The notes: generated by a model not told the origin, from the letters alone. Positions 34,141-44,071 are shown, numbered from the stretch's first letter. The stretch is 64,000 nt of DNA from Bradyrhizobium liaoningense (GCF_018130825.1 NZ_JAFCJS010000001.1:868001-932000); one strand, 5' to 3'. Numbers and translations: made by a program.

Positions 34141-35394
34141 TCAGGCGACGCGTTCCTCGCGTCTTTCCAGGGCCGAAACGATTGCGCCTTCTTTTTCGAG
34201 CGCTTCGATCTGCGTCTGGTCGAACCCGTGCTCGGCCAGCACTTCGCGCGTATGCTCACCATAGACCGGCGCCCCTGACAGCACTTTGCCTGGGGTCTCC
34301 GAAAACTTGACGGGAAGCCCGATCGTCTTCACCGGGCCGAGCGTGGAGTGCTCGACCTCGACGACCATCTCGCGCGCCAGCGTCTGCGGGTCGCTCAGGG
34401 CTTCCAGCATGTCGTGCACGGGGCCGCACGGCACGCCCTTCTCGTCCAGCGCCGCGAGCCAATGCGCCCGCGACCTGGTGCGGAAACGCTCGCTCAGGAC
34501 GGCTTCGAGCTCCTTCAGGTTCGCCATGCGGTCGGACCCGTTGACGAAGCGCGGATCGGCGGCGAGCTCGCTCGCCCCGAGCGCTTCCAGCATCAACAGC
34601 CAATGCTTCTTGTTGGCGCCGCCAACCACGAGCCAGCCGTCCGAGGCCTCGAACGCCTGATACGGCGCGTTGAGCGGATGGGCCGAGCCCATTGCGCGCG
34701 GCGCGGTACCCGCGGCGAGCGCGATGGTGGACTGCCAATAGGTCTGCACCAGCGCGGCCTCATAAAGCGAGGTCTCGACCCACTGCCCTTCGCCGGTTTT
34801 CAAGCGATGAGTATAGGCGGCGAGAATGCCCATGCTCGCGAGCAGGCCGGCGGTGATGTCGGACAGCGGCGGGCCGCACTTCACGGGCGGACCATCGGGG
34901 CGCTCGCCGGTAAAGCTCATGATGCCGCTCATGGCCTGGGCGACGAGGTCAAATCCCCGGCGGTGCTTGTAGGGACCGGTGCGGCCGAAGCCGGACAGCG
35001 AGCAATAGATCAGCTTTGGATACTGCTTGTGCAGCTCCTCGTAGCCGAAGCCGAGGCGCTCCATGGCGCCGGGGGCAAAATTCTCGACCAGCACGTCGGC
35101 ATCCGCGATCAGGCTCCGCAGCACCTGCTTGCCCCCGTCGGTCTTGAGGTCCAGCACGATGCCGCGCTTGTTGCGGTTCATCATCAGGAAGGAGGCCGCC
35201 TCCTCGCCGATCTTCGGCGGCACGGAATGGCGGGTGTCATCGCCGTTCGGCCACTTCTCGATCTTGATGACATCGGCGCCCATGTCGGCGAGCATCAATG
35301 TGCAGGTCGGCCCGGCCATGACATGGGTGAGATCGATGACCTTGAGGCCGGCCAGCGGTCCCGAACGGCGAGAGGTGGATTGTGAACTTTGCAT
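34141..35394 (-). CDS. CaiB/BaiF (class III) CoA transferase
   Basis: 417 residues. PLAGLKVIDLTHVMAGPTCTLMLADMGADVIKIEKWPNGDDTR is the family N-terminal signature. NKRGIVLDLKTDGGKQVL, and YEELHKQYPKLIYCSLSGFGRTGPYKHRRGFDLVAQAMSGIM, where the Asp of G-F-D is the nucleophile, follow. These enzymes move CoA between carboxylic acids. The gene is 9 bases downstream of the crotonase-fold gene and 51 bases upstream of tctC, so it most likely activates the acid imported by TctABC. Confidence 0.93.
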   Translation of the reverse strand: MQSSQSTSRRSGPLAGLKVIDLTHVMAGPTCTLMLADMGADVIKIEKWPNGDDTRHSVPPKIGEEAASFLMMNRNKRGIVLDLKTDGGKQVLRSLIADADVLVENFAPGAMERLGFGYEELHKQYPKLIYCSLSGFGRTGPYKHRRGFDLVAQAMSGIMSFTGERPDGPPVKCGPPLSDITAGLLASMGILAAYTHRLKTGEGQWVETSLYEAALVQTYWQSTIALAAGTAPRAMGSAHPLNAPYQAFEASDGWLVVGGANKKHWLLMLEALGASELAADPRFVNGSDRMANLKELEAVLSERFRTRSRAHWLAALDEKGVPCGPVHDMLEALSDPQTLAREMVVEVEHSTLGPVKTIGLPVKFSETPGKVLSGAPVYGEHTREVLAEHGFDQTQIEALEKEGAIVSALERREERVA

Positions 35395-35403
35395 CGGGGC
35401 GTC

Positions 35404-36198
35404 CTATTGGCCGCGCCACTGCGGCGCGCGCTTGTTGAGGAAAGCATCGAGCCCTTCGCAAAAATCCTGGCTCGTGTAACACATCAGGATGAGGTCTTCG
35501 CCCTCGTCCCGGGTCAGCCGCCGTTGCAGGCGGGCGACCGCCTGCTTGGTCGCATTCAGCGTCAGCGGCGCGTGACCGGCGAGCAGCCGGGCGACCTCAT
35601 CGACGCGCTTCTCCAGCGCGGCCAAGTCATCGACGACCTCGCCGAGCAGCCCGACGCTGGCGGCCTCCGCGGCTTCGACAAGGCGCGCGGTGAAGATCAG
35701 GTCCTTGACACGGGCGGCGCCGATCAGCGCGGTGAGACGGCTGACATTGGACATCGACAGGCAGTTGCCGAGCGTCCGGGCGATGGGAAACCCGATTTTC
35801 GCAGCTTTGGTGCCGATGCGGAGATCGCAGGCCGCGGCAATGCCGGCGCCGCCGCCTGTGCAGAAGCCGTGGATTGCGGCGATGGTCGGCACGCGGCACT
35901 GCTCCAGCGTCGAGAGCACCCGATCGATCCGGTTCTCGTAGTCGATCGCGTCCTGCGGCGTCCTGAATTCACGGAACTGGTTGATGTCGGTGCCGGAGGC
36001 GAAGGCCTTGTCGCCGGCCCCGCGCAGCACCAGCACCTTGATCGATTGATCGCCATTGGCCTCCTCGCAGATCGCCGCGAGGCGCTCGTACATGGCGAAG
36101 GTGAAAGCGTTGCGCGCCTGCGGGCGGTTGAAGGTGATCCGCCCGATACCGTCATTGCATTCAAAAACGAGGTCGTTCGCCTCCGCAGCCAGGTCCAT
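35404..36198 (-). CDS. enoyl-CoA hydratase/isomerase (crotonase) superfamily protein
   Basis: 264 residues. Both oxyanion-hole segments are present: AFASGTDINQFRE and AAIHGFCTGGGAGIAAACDLRIG. The two glutamates of true hydratases appear absent: GFPIARTLGN stands where most have G-x-P-E, and KDLIFTAR replaces the E-M-x-L-T-G segment. The reaction may therefore be isomerisation, decarboxylation or thioester cleavage rather than hydration. First gene of the six-gene operon; its early codons overlap one copy of the GntR-type operator sequence. Confidence 0.85.
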   Translation of the reverse strand: MDLAAEANDLVFECNDGIGRITFNRPQARNAFTFAMYERLAAICEEANGDQSIKVLVLRGAGDKAFASGTDINQFREFRTPQDAIDYENRIDRVLSTLEQCRVPTIAAIHGFCTGGGAGIAAACDLRIGTKAAKIGFPIARTLGNCLSMSNVSRLTALIGAARVKDLIFTARLVEAAEAASVGLLGEVVDDLAALEKRVDEVARLLAGHAPLTLNATKQAVARLQRRLTRDEGEDLILMCYTSQDFCEGLDAFLNKRAPQWRGQ

Positions 36199-36224
36199 TT
36201 CCTCATGTCCTCTTGTTTTTTACA

Positions 36225-36300
36225 TTTTTGAATGCAAAATTTGGGATTAGCAAGCTGGAACTTCCAGATTTCGACTGATTACTTCATTTTTGCATTCAAA
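36225..36300. promoter_or_regulatory. paired GntR-type operators between the divergent operon and its regulator
   Basis: TTTTTGAATGCAAAA (36225-36239) and its inverse ATTTTTGCATTCAAA (36286-36300) share a 13-base core with arms TTTG/CAAA around four bases. A third core copy, TTGCATTCAAAAA (36155-36167), lies inside the first codons of the crotonase-fold gene. The layout suits autoregulation and repression of the operon. Confidence 0.7.
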
Positions 36301-36316
36301 CTGGAGCGGCGGTGCC

Positions 36317-36982
36317 ATGCTTCACGAAGACGTCGTCGGCCGCATCCGCGCCATCCTGCTCGACGGTGAAATCCCGCCGGGTGCGCGGATTCCCGAGCGC
36401 GAGCTGTGCGAGCGGCTGCAGATCTCGCGCACGCCGCTGCGCGAGGCGCTCAAGGTGCTCGCCGCAGAAGGCCTGGTGCAGCTGCTGCCGCATCGCGGCT
36501 CGCGCGCGGCAAAGCTGACCGACAAGGACATGCGCGACCTGTTCGAGGTTTGCCAGGGCCTGGAGGCGCTCGCCGGCGAGCTCGCCTGCGAGCGCATCAG
36601 CGACGCCGAGATCGGCGCGATCGGCACGGCGCATGACGAGATGGTGCGGCATTATCGCGAGGGCGATCTGATCCAGTATTATCGCGGCAACCGCGCCATC
36701 CACGAGGCCATCGTCGCCGCGGCCGGCAATCCCGCGCTGACCGGGCTCTATGCGTCGGTGACCGCGCGCATCCGCCGCGCGCGCTACGTCACGCCGATGA
36801 CGCCGCAGCGCTGGGCGCTCGCGGTGAAGGAGCACGAGGCGATCCTGAACGCGCTGCAGCGGCGCGACGGCGCCGGCCTCTCGCACATCCTGCGTGCACA
36901 TCTGCGCCACAAGCGCGAGGAGGTCTTGCAGGCCGGCTTTGCCGAGACGGAGGCAAACGACCTCGGCTTGCGGATCGCGTGA
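36317..36982 (+). CDS. GntR family transcriptional regulator, FadR/FCD subgroup
   Basis: 221 residues. The N-terminal winged helix reads VVGRIRAILLDGEIPPGARIPERELCERLQISRTPLREALKVLAAEGLVQLLPHRGSRAA, and the C-terminal all-helical FCD domain includes the metal-site residues around YYRGNRAIHEAIVAAAGNPAL and KEHEAILNALQRRD. Ligands of this subgroup are often organic acids. The start is ATG 36317 with GGAG upstream; TTG at 36290 is in frame but lies in the operator. Divergent from the crotonase/CoA transferase/Tct operon, its probable target. Confidence 0.92.
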   Translation: MLHEDVVGRIRAILLDGEIPPGARIPERELCERLQISRTPLREALKVLAAEGLVQLLPHRGSRAAKLTDKDMRDLFEVCQGLEALAGELACERISDAEIGAIGTAHDEMVRHYREGDLIQYYRGNRAIHEAIVAAAGNPALTGLYASVTARIRRARYVTPMTPQRWALAVKEHEAILNALQRRDGAGLSHILRAHLRHKREEVLQAGFAETEANDLGLRIA

Positions 36983-37173
36983 CATTTCCGCAGCGACTAT
37001 TCAGAGGCACAATCGCGACACAATCCTTGATTGATTCTTACGCATCCCGCGATCACCGCCAATCCGTTTCCTCTTGCGAGCCTGTCTGAACCGGCGCAGC
37101 ATCGCAGTGCCGGCGCAAGGCCGCATCACGCGCGAAAAATCGCGCGGATCAAAACAGAAAACGGAGGATACGA

Positions 37174-38145
37174 ATGACACTCGACGTCTCACGTCGGTCC
37201 CTACTCGCACTCGGAGCCGGCCTCGGCGCCAGCGCGCTGCTTGGCGGTAGCGCGATGGCGCGCGCGCCCAAGCTCGGCACCCAGACGCCCTACTGGCACC
37301 GCTTCATTCTCGGCGATGCCGAAGTGACCGTCGTGTCCGACGGACCGCTGCCGCTCGGCGATCCCTCCGGCACCTTCACCGGCGTTCCCAAGGAAGAAGT
37401 GAAGAAGATGCTGGCTGACAATTTCCTGTCGCCGGACAATGTCGTGCTCGAGCAGAACTCGCCGATCGTGAACACCGGCGACAAGCTGATCCTGTTCGAC
37501 ACCGGCATGGGCTCCTCCAGGATGTTCGGCACCACCACCGGCCGGCAGCAGAAGAGCATGACCGAGGCCGGCATCAAGCCGGGGGATATCGACGCCGTGG
37601 TCTGCTCGCACGCCCATATCGACCATATCGGCGGCATCGTCGACGAAGGCGGCAAGCCGCTGTTTCCGAACGCGCAGATCTACATCTCCCAGAGCGATTT
37701 CGACTTCTGGACCGACGAAGGCAAGATGGGGAGCGCGGCCAAGGATTTCGTCGTGCACGCCCGCAAGAACCTGCTGCCGGTGCGCGACCGCATCGTGTTC
37801 TTCAAGGATGGTCAGGAATTCCTGCCCGGCGTGCAGGCGATCGCGGCGCCCGGCCATACCGTCGGCCACACCATCTTCATGGTCTCCTCGGCCGGCAAGT
37901 CGTTCGCCTTCCTCGGCGACCTCTCGCATCATTCGGTGCTGCTGCTGGAGCGGCCGCGGATGGAATTCTCCTACGACACCGACCCGAAGCAGGCGGCGGA
38001 ATCGCGCGTGAAGCTGCTGACCATGCTCGCGGCCAACAAGACGCCGGTGATGTCCTATCATTTCGCCTGGCCGGGCTACGGCCACGTCGCCAAGGCCGGT
38101 GAAGGATTCCACTATTATCCCGAGCCGATGCAGATGACGCTGTAG
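37174..38145 (+). CDS. Tat-exported metallo-beta-lactamase-fold hydrolase
   Basis: 323 residues. SRRSLLALGAGLGASALLGGSAMA is a twin-arginine signal. CSHAHIDH (His146, His148, Asp150, His151) is the MBL zinc motif, with later AAPGHTVGH, FLGDLSHH and the final MSYHFAWPGYGH as remaining metal residues. Similar to 58932-59933, though with different detail, so they are paralogues. Natural substrate unknown; such proteins range over lactonases, phosphodiesterases and others. Confidence 0.88.
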   Translation: MTLDVSRRSLLALGAGLGASALLGGSAMARAPKLGTQTPYWHRFILGDAEVTVVSDGPLPLGDPSGTFTGVPKEEVKKMLADNFLSPDNVVLEQNSPIVNTGDKLILFDTGMGSSRMFGTTTGRQQKSMTEAGIKPGDIDAVVCSHAHIDHIGGIVDEGGKPLFPNAQIYISQSDFDFWTDEGKMGSAAKDFVVHARKNLLPVRDRIVFFKDGQEFLPGVQAIAAPGHTVGHTIFMVSSAGKSFAFLGDLSHHSVLLLERPRMEFSYDTDPKQAAESRVKLLTMLAANKTPVMSYHFAWPGYGHVAKAGEGFHYYPEPMQMTL

Positions 38146-38158
38146 CCGGTGACATCAA

Positions 38159-38186
38159 GCCCGGGTCGCACAGCTGCGGCCCGGGC
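38159..38186. terminator. strong hairpin downstream of the MBL gene
   Basis: GCCCGGG (38159-38165) pairs with CCCGGGC (38180-38186), with an inner CGCA/TGCG stem. No T-tract, so factor-independent termination is uncertain. Confidence 0.45.
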
Positions 38187-38387
38187 CGATCGTCTGATCT
38201 GCGACAAAGGGAATGATCCCTGACCAACTCCCTCGCCCGACACTTCTGCAGCATTTTTCGACAAGGCAGGCCCGTTCCAGGCAAGAGCTGGCCTCATTGC
38301 TCGGCTAAGACTCTGCTCGCATCATTCATCGACGCGCGTGCGCAACGCCCTTAGCTGCTCGCGTTCGAAATGCCGAGGAGACATGCC

Positions 38388-39131
38388 ATGAAGATCGTCG
38401 TGATCGGCGGTACCGGTTTGATCGGATCCAAGCTCGTGGCGAGGCTGAAGCAGCAGGGCCACGAGGCCGTGGCTGCCTCGCCGAAGTCGGGCGTGAATGC
38501 CGTCACCGGAGAAGGCCTCGCGGCCGCGCTGGCCGGCGCGGATGTCGTGGTTGACGTCGCCAACGCGCCGTCCTGGGAGCCGGCCGCCGTACTCGAATTC
38601 TTCCAGCGTTCGAGCCAGAACCTCGCGGCGACGGAGGCCGCGGCGGGCGTCAGGCATCACGTCGCGCTGTCGATCGTGGGAACGGATCGCTCGCCCGACA
38701 TCGCCTATTTCCGGGCCAAGCTCGCGCAGGAGAGCATCGTCAAGGCATCGCCAGTGCCCTACTCGATCGTGCGCGCCACGCAATTCTTCGAATTCCTCGG
38801 CGCCATCGCGGAGACGGGTGCGGCTGACGGGCGTGTCGTCGTTCCCTCGGCGGCATTTCAGCCGATCGCATCCGACGACGTGGCCGCTTGCCTCGCGGAG
38901 GTCGCAACCGGACGGCCGCTGAACGGCACCATCGATATCGCGGGCCCGGAAAAGGCGCCGTTCAACGAGTTCGTTGCACGCCGTCTGAAAGCGGCCGGCG
39001 ACAGCCGCCCCGTCGTGGGCGACGCCAAGGCCGGATATTACGGCTCCCCCATCGAGGACACCTCGCTGGTCCCGCTCGGCGAGGCCAGGCTTGGGAAAAC
39101 GCCGCTCGCGGCATGGCTGGCGACGGCTTGA
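38388..39131 (+). CDS. NmrA/SDR-type NAD(P)-binding protein
   Basis: 247 residues. KIVVIGGTGLIGSKLVARLKQQGHE is the GxxGxxG loop of atypical SDRs. HVALSIVGTDRSPDIAYFRAKLAQESIVKASPVPYSIVRATQFFEFLG is the typical NmrA/YwnB-like core, where Y-x-x-x-K (Y-F-R-A-K) replaces the classical triad position. The start at ATG 38388 follows GAGGAG. A cupin gene follows 42 bases later on the same strand, possibly co-transcribed. Substrate unknown. Confidence 0.82.
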   Translation: MKIVVIGGTGLIGSKLVARLKQQGHEAVAASPKSGVNAVTGEGLAAALAGADVVVDVANAPSWEPAAVLEFFQRSSQNLAATEAAAGVRHHVALSIVGTDRSPDIAYFRAKLAQESIVKASPVPYSIVRATQFFEFLGAIAETGAADGRVVVPSAAFQPIASDDVAACLAEVATGRPLNGTIDIAGPEKAPFNEFVARRLKAAGDSRPVVGDAKAGYYGSPIEDTSLVPLGEARLGKTPLAAWLATA

Positions 39132-39173
39132 GGATCCTCAGGTCACTGCAGCCACGGCAATGAAGGACATCTC

Positions 39174-39596
39174 ATGTGCAGACTGTTGATCGCGACGGCG
39201 GCGTGCGCCGCATTGTTCCTGATGGCACAGGCCGCCGAGGCGCAGCCGACCGCGAAATCGGCCAAGGTGACCGTGGTGTTCGACCATGCCCTGCCGAACG
39301 CGCCCGGCAAGAGCATGAAGGGCGTGCTGGTCGAGTATGGCCCCGGCGGCTTCTCGCCGGCCCACATCCACGCGCGCTCCGCATTCATCTATGCGACGGT
39401 GCTGGAGGGAGCGATCCGAAGCCAGTTCAATGACGAGCCCGCAAAAGTCTATCAGAAGGGCGAGAACTTCTTCGAGAAGCCCGGCGATCGCCACGCCGTC
39501 AGCTCCAACGCCAGCGACACCGAGCCTGCGAAGCTGCTCGCCGTGTTCGTGGTGGACACGGCCGATACCGAGTTGACGACGCCGATCGTGAAGTAG
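39174..39596 (+). CDS. secreted cupin protein
   Basis: 140 residues with signal peptide MCRLLIATAACAALFLMAQAAEA. Cupin core YGPGGFSPAHIHARSAFIYATVLEGAIRSQFND (H-x-H) and FFEKPGDRHAVSSNASDTEPAKLLAVFVVD. The pattern FYGPGGFS...HxH...G.IRSQ...FFE.PG..H.VS.NAS is shared with 18159-18662, marking a paralogous pair. Function unknown; such small periplasmic cupins often accompany redox or quinone-related genes. Confidence 0.8.
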   Translation: MCRLLIATAACAALFLMAQAAEAQPTAKSAKVTVVFDHALPNAPGKSMKGVLVEYGPGGFSPAHIHARSAFIYATVLEGAIRSQFNDEPAKVYQKGENFFEKPGDRHAVSSNASDTEPAKLLAVFVVDTADTELTTPIVK

Positions 39597-39602
39597 AGCG
39601 GG

Positions 39603-42600
39603 CTATTCCGCGGGCTCCGCGACCGCGGCGGGGTTCGCGGCGGCGTCCGTCCGCTTGCCCGGAAACATCCGCCGGACCAGCACGAACAGCGCGGGCACGA
39701 AGAAGATGCCGAGCACGGTTGCCGCGATCATGCCGCCGGCAACGCCGATGCCGACCGCATTCTGGCTCGCCGAACCCGCCCCCGTGGCCACCGCCAGCGG
39801 CAACACACCGAGGATGAAGGCGAGCGAGGTCATCAGGATCGGGCGCAGACGCTGGCGCGCGGCGTGCAGCGTGGCCTCGACCAGGCTGCGGCCGGCCGCG
39901 ATCTGCTCCAGCGCGAATTCGACGATCAGGATCGCGTTCTTGGAGGCGAGACCGATGGTGGTCAAAAGGCCGACCTGGAAATAGACGTCGTTGGCTTGGC
40001 CAAACAGCGTCGCGCCGAGCAGCGCGCCGAGAACGCCGATCGGCACCGTCAGCATCACCGCGAACGGCACCGACCAGCTCTCATAGAGCGCGGCGAGGCT
40101 GAGGAAGACGATCAGCAGCGAGATCGAATAGAGGTACAGCGTCTGGCTGCCGGTGAGGCGTTCCTGGAACGACAGGCCGGTCCATTCGTGGCCGTAACCC
40201 TTGGGGAGCTTCGCCATCTGCTCCTCCACCGCCTGCATCGCAACGCCCGAGCTGACGCCCTGCCCGGCCTGGCCCTGGAGTTCGACGGCGGCAACGCCGT
40301 TGTAGCGTTCGAGGCGCGGCGAGCCAAAACTCCAGCGGTCGGTCGCCAGTGCCGAGAACGGCACCATGGAGCCTGAGGCATTGCGGACATACCAGCGGCC
40401 GATGTCGCTGGTGTCCATGCGGAACGGCGCATCGCTCTGCACGTAGACCTGCTTGACGCGGCCGCGGTCGATGAAGTCGTTGACATAGGCGCCGCCCCAG
40501 GCCGCCGACAGCGTGGTGTTGAGGTCACTGAGGTTCACGCCAAGCGCGGTGGCCTTGGCCTGGTCGACGTCGAGATTGAACTGCGGCGTGTCGTCCTGGC
40601 CGTTCGGTCGCGCCTGCGCGACGCGCGGGTCCGCCGCGAGCTGGCCGAGCAGCTGATTGCGCGCCTGGATCAGCGCCTCGTGGCCGTTGCCGCCGGTGTC
40701 CTGGAGATAGAGATCGAAGCCGCCGGCATTGCCGAAGCCCGGGATCGAGGGCGGCAGCACCGCGAACACCATGGCGTCGCGGATCTTCATGAACGCGCCC
40801 ATGGCGCGGCCGACCACGGCCTGCGCCGAGGTCCCCGGGTGCTTGCGCTCGTCGAACGGTTTCAGGCTGACGAAGGCGAGACCCACATTCTGCCCCTGGC
40901 CTGCGAAGCTGAAGCCGCTGACCGCGAACACGCCTTCCACCGCGTCCTTCTCGTTGTCGAGATATTGGTGCTCGACCTGCTTGATGACGTCGAGCGTGCG
41001 CGCCGAGGTCGCTCCGACCGGAAGCTGGATCAGGGTCATGATCGTGCCCTGGTCCTCCTCGGGCAGGAACGAGCTCGGCAACCGCTGGAACAGGACGACC
41101 ATGGCGGCAACGATCGCGACGAAGGCGATGATCACGCCGGCCATCCGTCTGATCGCCGCGCCTGCGGTGCGCTGGTAGCCGTCGGCCATGCGGTCGAAGC
41201 CGCGGTTGAACAGGCCGAAGAAGCCGGCTTGCGCGCCGTGATGCTTCGGCGGCTTCAGGATGGTGGCACACAGGGCCGGCGTCAGCACCAGCGCCACCAG
41301 CACCGACAGCAGCATCGCCGTGACGATGGTCAGCGCGAACTGCCGGTAGATGATGCCGACCGAGCCGTTGAAGAACGCCATCGGGATGAACACCGCCGAG
41401 AGCACGACGCCGATGCCAACCAGCGCACCGGTGATCTCGCGCATGGACTTCTCGGTCGCCCCGCGCGGCGACAGATGCTCCTCGACCATCACGCGCTCGA
41501 CGTTCTCGACCACGACGATGGCATCGTCGACCAGGAGGCCGATCGCCAGCACCATCGCGAACATCGTCAGCGTGTTGATGGAATAGCCCGCGAGCGAGAG
41601 CACGCCGAAGGTCCCGAGCAGCACCACCGGCACCGCGATGGTCGGAATGATGGTGGCGCGCCAGCTCTGCAGGAACACGAACATCACGACGAAAACGAGC
41701 GCGATCGCCTCGAACAGCGTGTGGATCACCTTCTCGATCGACAGCTTGACGAACGGCGTGGTGTCGTAGGGATAGACGACGCGGAGCCCCTCCGGCATGG
41801 TGGCACCGAGCTGGGCAACCCGCGCCTTCACCGCTTCCGAGGTTGCAACCGCATTGGCGCCGGTCGCAAGGCTGATGCCCATGCCGGCGGCGGGCTTGCC
41901 GTTGTAGCGCGCGGTGGAATCGTAGGATTTCGAGCCAAGCTCGACGCGCGCGACATCGCCGATGCGGACCGTCTGGCCCGATGACGCCGTGCGCAGGATG
42001 ATGTCCTTGAACTGCTCGACCGTCCGCAGGCGGCTCTGCGAGGTGATGGTGGCATTGAGCTGCTGGCCGCCGACGGACGGCAGTCCGCCGAGCTGGCCGG
42101 CCGTGACCTGGGTGTTCTGGGTCTGGATCGCCGCGATCATGTCGCCCGGCATCAGATTGTATTTCGTCAGCTTGTCCGGATCGAGCCAGATGCGCATGGC
42201 GTATTCGGCACCGAACAGCGTGACCTGGCCGACGCCGGCGACGCGGCTGATGGGATCGTTGACCGACGAGGCCACATAATCGGCGATGTCGCTGGCGGCC
42301 AGCCTTCCGTCCTCGGAGACGAAGCCGAGCACCATCAGGAAGCTCGCCGACGATTTCACCACCTTGATGCCCTGCTGCTGCACGACCTGCGGCAGCAAGG
42401 GGGTTGCGAGCTGGAGCTTGTTCTGCACCTGCACCTGGGCGATGTCGGCATCGGCCTCGTTGGTGAAGGTCAGCGAGATCTGCACGACGCCGGTCGAGGT
42501 GCTCGACGACGACATGTACTGGAGATAGTCGAGGCCGGTCATGTTCTGTTCGATGACCTTGGTCACCGAGTTCTCGGCGGTCTCCGCATTGGCGCCGGGA

Positions 42601-42746
42601 TAGGTCGCCGTGATCGTGACCACGGTCGGCGCGATCTGCGGATATTGCGCGATCGGCAGCCGCATGATCGCGAGCACGCCGCCCAGCATGATCAGGATGG
42701 CGATGACCCAGGCGAAGATCGGCCGCTTGATGAAGAAATGCGACAT
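39603..42746 (-). CDS. RND efflux transporter inner membrane subunit (AcrB/HAE1 family)
   Basis: 1047 residues. [23 protein letters not shown] is the HAE1 N-terminus. [22 protein letters not shown] carries the paired Asp of TM4 that relay protons. [25 protein letters not shown] and [26 protein letters not shown] (TM11 region) are also diagnostic. It pumps drugs or other amphiphiles with the adaptor gene just upstream (5-base gap). No outer membrane factor gene is adjacent, so a TolC-like partner must be elsewhere. Confidence 0.95.
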   Translation of the reverse strand: MSHFFIKRPIFAWVIAILIMLGGVLAIMRLPIAQYPQIAPTVVTITATYPGANAETAENSVTKVIEQNMTGLDYLQYMSSSSTSTGVVQISLTFTNEADADIAQVQVQNKLQLATPLLPQVVQQQGIKVVKSSASFLMVLGFVSEDGRLAASDIADYVASSVNDPISRVAGVGQVTLFGAEYAMRIWLDPDKLTKYNLMPGDMIAAIQTQNTQVTAGQLGGLPSVGGQQLNATITSQSRLRTVEQFKDIILRTASSGQTVRIGDVARVELGSKSYDSTARYNGKPAAGMGISLATGANAVATSEAVKARVAQLGATMPEGLRVVYPYDTTPFVKLSIEKVIHTLFEAIALVFVVMFVFLQSWRATIIPTIAVPVVLLGTFGVLSLAGYSINTLTMFAMVLAIGLLVDDAIVVVENVERVMVEEHLSPRGATEKSMREITGALVGIGVVLSAVFIPMAFFNGSVGIIYRQFALTIVTAMLLSVLVALVLTPALCATILKPPKHHGAQAGFFGLFNRGFDRMADGYQRTAGAAIRRMAGVIIAFVAIVAAMVVLFQRLPSSFLPEEDQGTIMTLIQLPVGATSARTLDVIKQVEHQYLDNEKDAVEGVFAVSGFSFAGQGQNVGLAFVSLKPFDERKHPGTSAQAVVGRAMGAFMKIRDAMVFAVLPPSIPGFGNAGGFDLYLQDTGGNGHEALIQARNQLLGQLAADPRVAQARPNGQDDTPQFNLDVDQAKATALGVNLSDLNTTLSAAWGGAYVNDFIDRGRVKQVYVQSDAPFRMDTSDIGRWYVRNASGSMVPFSALATDRWSFGSPRLERYNGVAAVELQGQAGQGVSSGVAMQAVEEQMAKLPKGYGHEWTGLSFQERLTGSQTLYLYSISLLIVFLSLAALYESWSVPFAVMLTVPIGVLGALLGATLFGQANDVYFQVGLLTTIGLASKNAILIVEFALEQIAAGRSLVEATLHAARQRLRPILMTSLAFILGVLPLAVATGAGSASQNAVGIGVAGGMIAATVLGIFFVPALFVLVRRMFPGKRTDAAANPAAVAEPAE

Positions 42747-42751
42747 GACGA

Positions 42752-43957
42752 TTACTGCTCGGTTGTGGCGGGCGCGGGCCGCGCATCGGCCTGCCGCGTC
42801 GAATTCACGGTGAGGCCGGTTGCCGGATCGACCGCGACCTCGACGGTCTTCACGGGCGCGCCGGGACGGGCCTTCTGCGTTCCGTCGACGACGAGGCGAT
42901 CGCCCGGCCTGGCGCCCGATCGCACCAGCCAGTTGCCGTCGACGTCCTCGCCGAGATCCAGCGTGCGCTGCTCGATCTTGCCGTCCTTGTCGACGAACAT
43001 CGCCACCGCCTGCCCCAGCGGATTGCGCGAGACCGCCCGCTGCGGCACCAGGATCGCGTTCGGATCGACGCCGGCGACAACGCGGGCGCGCACATACATG
43101 CCCGGCAGCAGCGCCCGCTCGGGATTGGCGAAGATCGCGCGCGAGGAGACCGAGCCGGTGCTCTCGTTGACGCTCGCATCGGTGAAGCCGTATTTGCCCT
43201 TGTGGCCATAGGTCTTGCCGCTCTCCATCAGCAGCTCGACCTGCACGCCCTCGGCCGGGCGCTTGAGCTTTCCGCTGGCGATCTGGTTGCGCAGCCGCTC
43301 CATCTCCGAGGTCGACTGGTCGAGGTCGACGTAGACAGGGTCGAGCTGCTGGATCGTCGTCATCGCTGTCGCCTGGCTGGCGGTGACCAGCGCGCCTGGT
43401 GTGATCGACGACTTGCCGATCCGGCCCGAGATCGACGCGGTGACCTTGGTGCGGTCGAGCGAGATCGTGGCGGTGTCGCGGTTGGCTTCGGCCGCCTTCA
43501 GGTCGGCCTCGCCCTGCTTGTAGGCGGCCACCGCGTCGTCGACGTCCTGCTGGCTCGCCGCGTTGGTCTGGAGCAGCTGGGTCTTGCGCGCCGCCTTCAG
43601 CTTGACGCTGACCAGCGTTGCCTCGGCACGTTGCACCGCGGCTTCCGAGCTCGCCAGCGCGGCCTTGTACTGCACCGGGTCGATCTCATAGAGCAGATCG
43701 CCCTCCTTCACCTCGGCGCCCTCCACGAAATCGCGCTTGAGCAGGATGCCGGTGACCTGCGGCCGCACTTCGGAGACCTGGTAGGCGACCACCCGCCCCG
43801 GCAGGACCGTCGAGATCTTCGCCTCCTGCGGCTTCAGGGTCAGAACGCCGACCTCCGGCACCATCTGGCTTGGTCCCGCTTGCTGGCTCTGCTCGCCGCA
43901 GGCTGCGAGCGACAGCAGAGCGAGTAACGGAACAGCGCGAACGATCGGGGGACGCAT
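42752..43957 (-). CDS. RND efflux periplasmic adaptor (membrane fusion lipoprotein)
   Basis: 401 residues. [18 protein letters not shown] contains a lipobox, so it is anchored by a lipid at Cys. [43 protein letters not shown] is the lipoyl/barrel-sandwich half, then a helical hairpin ([20 protein letters not shown]), beta-barrel and membrane-proximal domain ([22 protein letters not shown]). AcrA/MexA group. First gene of the operon; divergent from the TetR gene with twin operators between. Confidence 0.93.
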   Translation of the reverse strand: MRPPIVRAVPLLALLSLAACGEQSQQAGPSQMVPEVGVLTLKPQEAKISTVLPGRVVAYQVSEVRPQVTGILLKRDFVEGAEVKEGDLLYEIDPVQYKAALASSEAAVQRAEATLVSVKLKAARKTQLLQTNAASQQDVDDAVAAYKQGEADLKAAEANRDTATISLDRTKVTASISGRIGKSSITPGALVTASQATAMTTIQQLDPVYVDLDQSTSEMERLRNQIASGKLKRPAEGVQVELLMESGKTYGHKGKYGFTDASVNESTGSVSSRAIFANPERALLPGMYVRARVVAGVDPNAILVPQRAVSRNPLGQAVAMFVDKDGKIEQRTLDLGEDVDGNWLVRSGARPGDRLVVDGTQKARPGAPVKTVEVAVDPATGLTVNSTRQADARPAPATTEQ

Positions 43958-44031
43958 GATGACGATCCATCGGATGAGGTTTGGGATGAGGTTGCGGGCC
44001 TCCCGGAGAGGCCATTTACATTGACACATCT

Positions 44032-44071
44032 GGAAACTATGCAGTTTCCATCAGGAAACTTGGGAGTTTCC
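44032..44071. promoter_or_regulatory. twin operator for the RND pump/TetR pair
   Basis: GGAAACT-ATGC-AGTTTCC (44032-44049) and GGAAACT-TGGG-AGTTTCC (44054-44071) are two 18-base palindromes with identical 7-base arms, centres 22 bases apart, in the gap between the divergent genes. Confidence 0.85.

Noticed and set aside
40680..41984. Long plus-strand frame opposite the RND transporter gene
   Set aside because: Composition is dominated by H, R, D and Q, as expected for a shadow of hydrophobic codons; the opposite strand encodes a complete AcrB-like protein.
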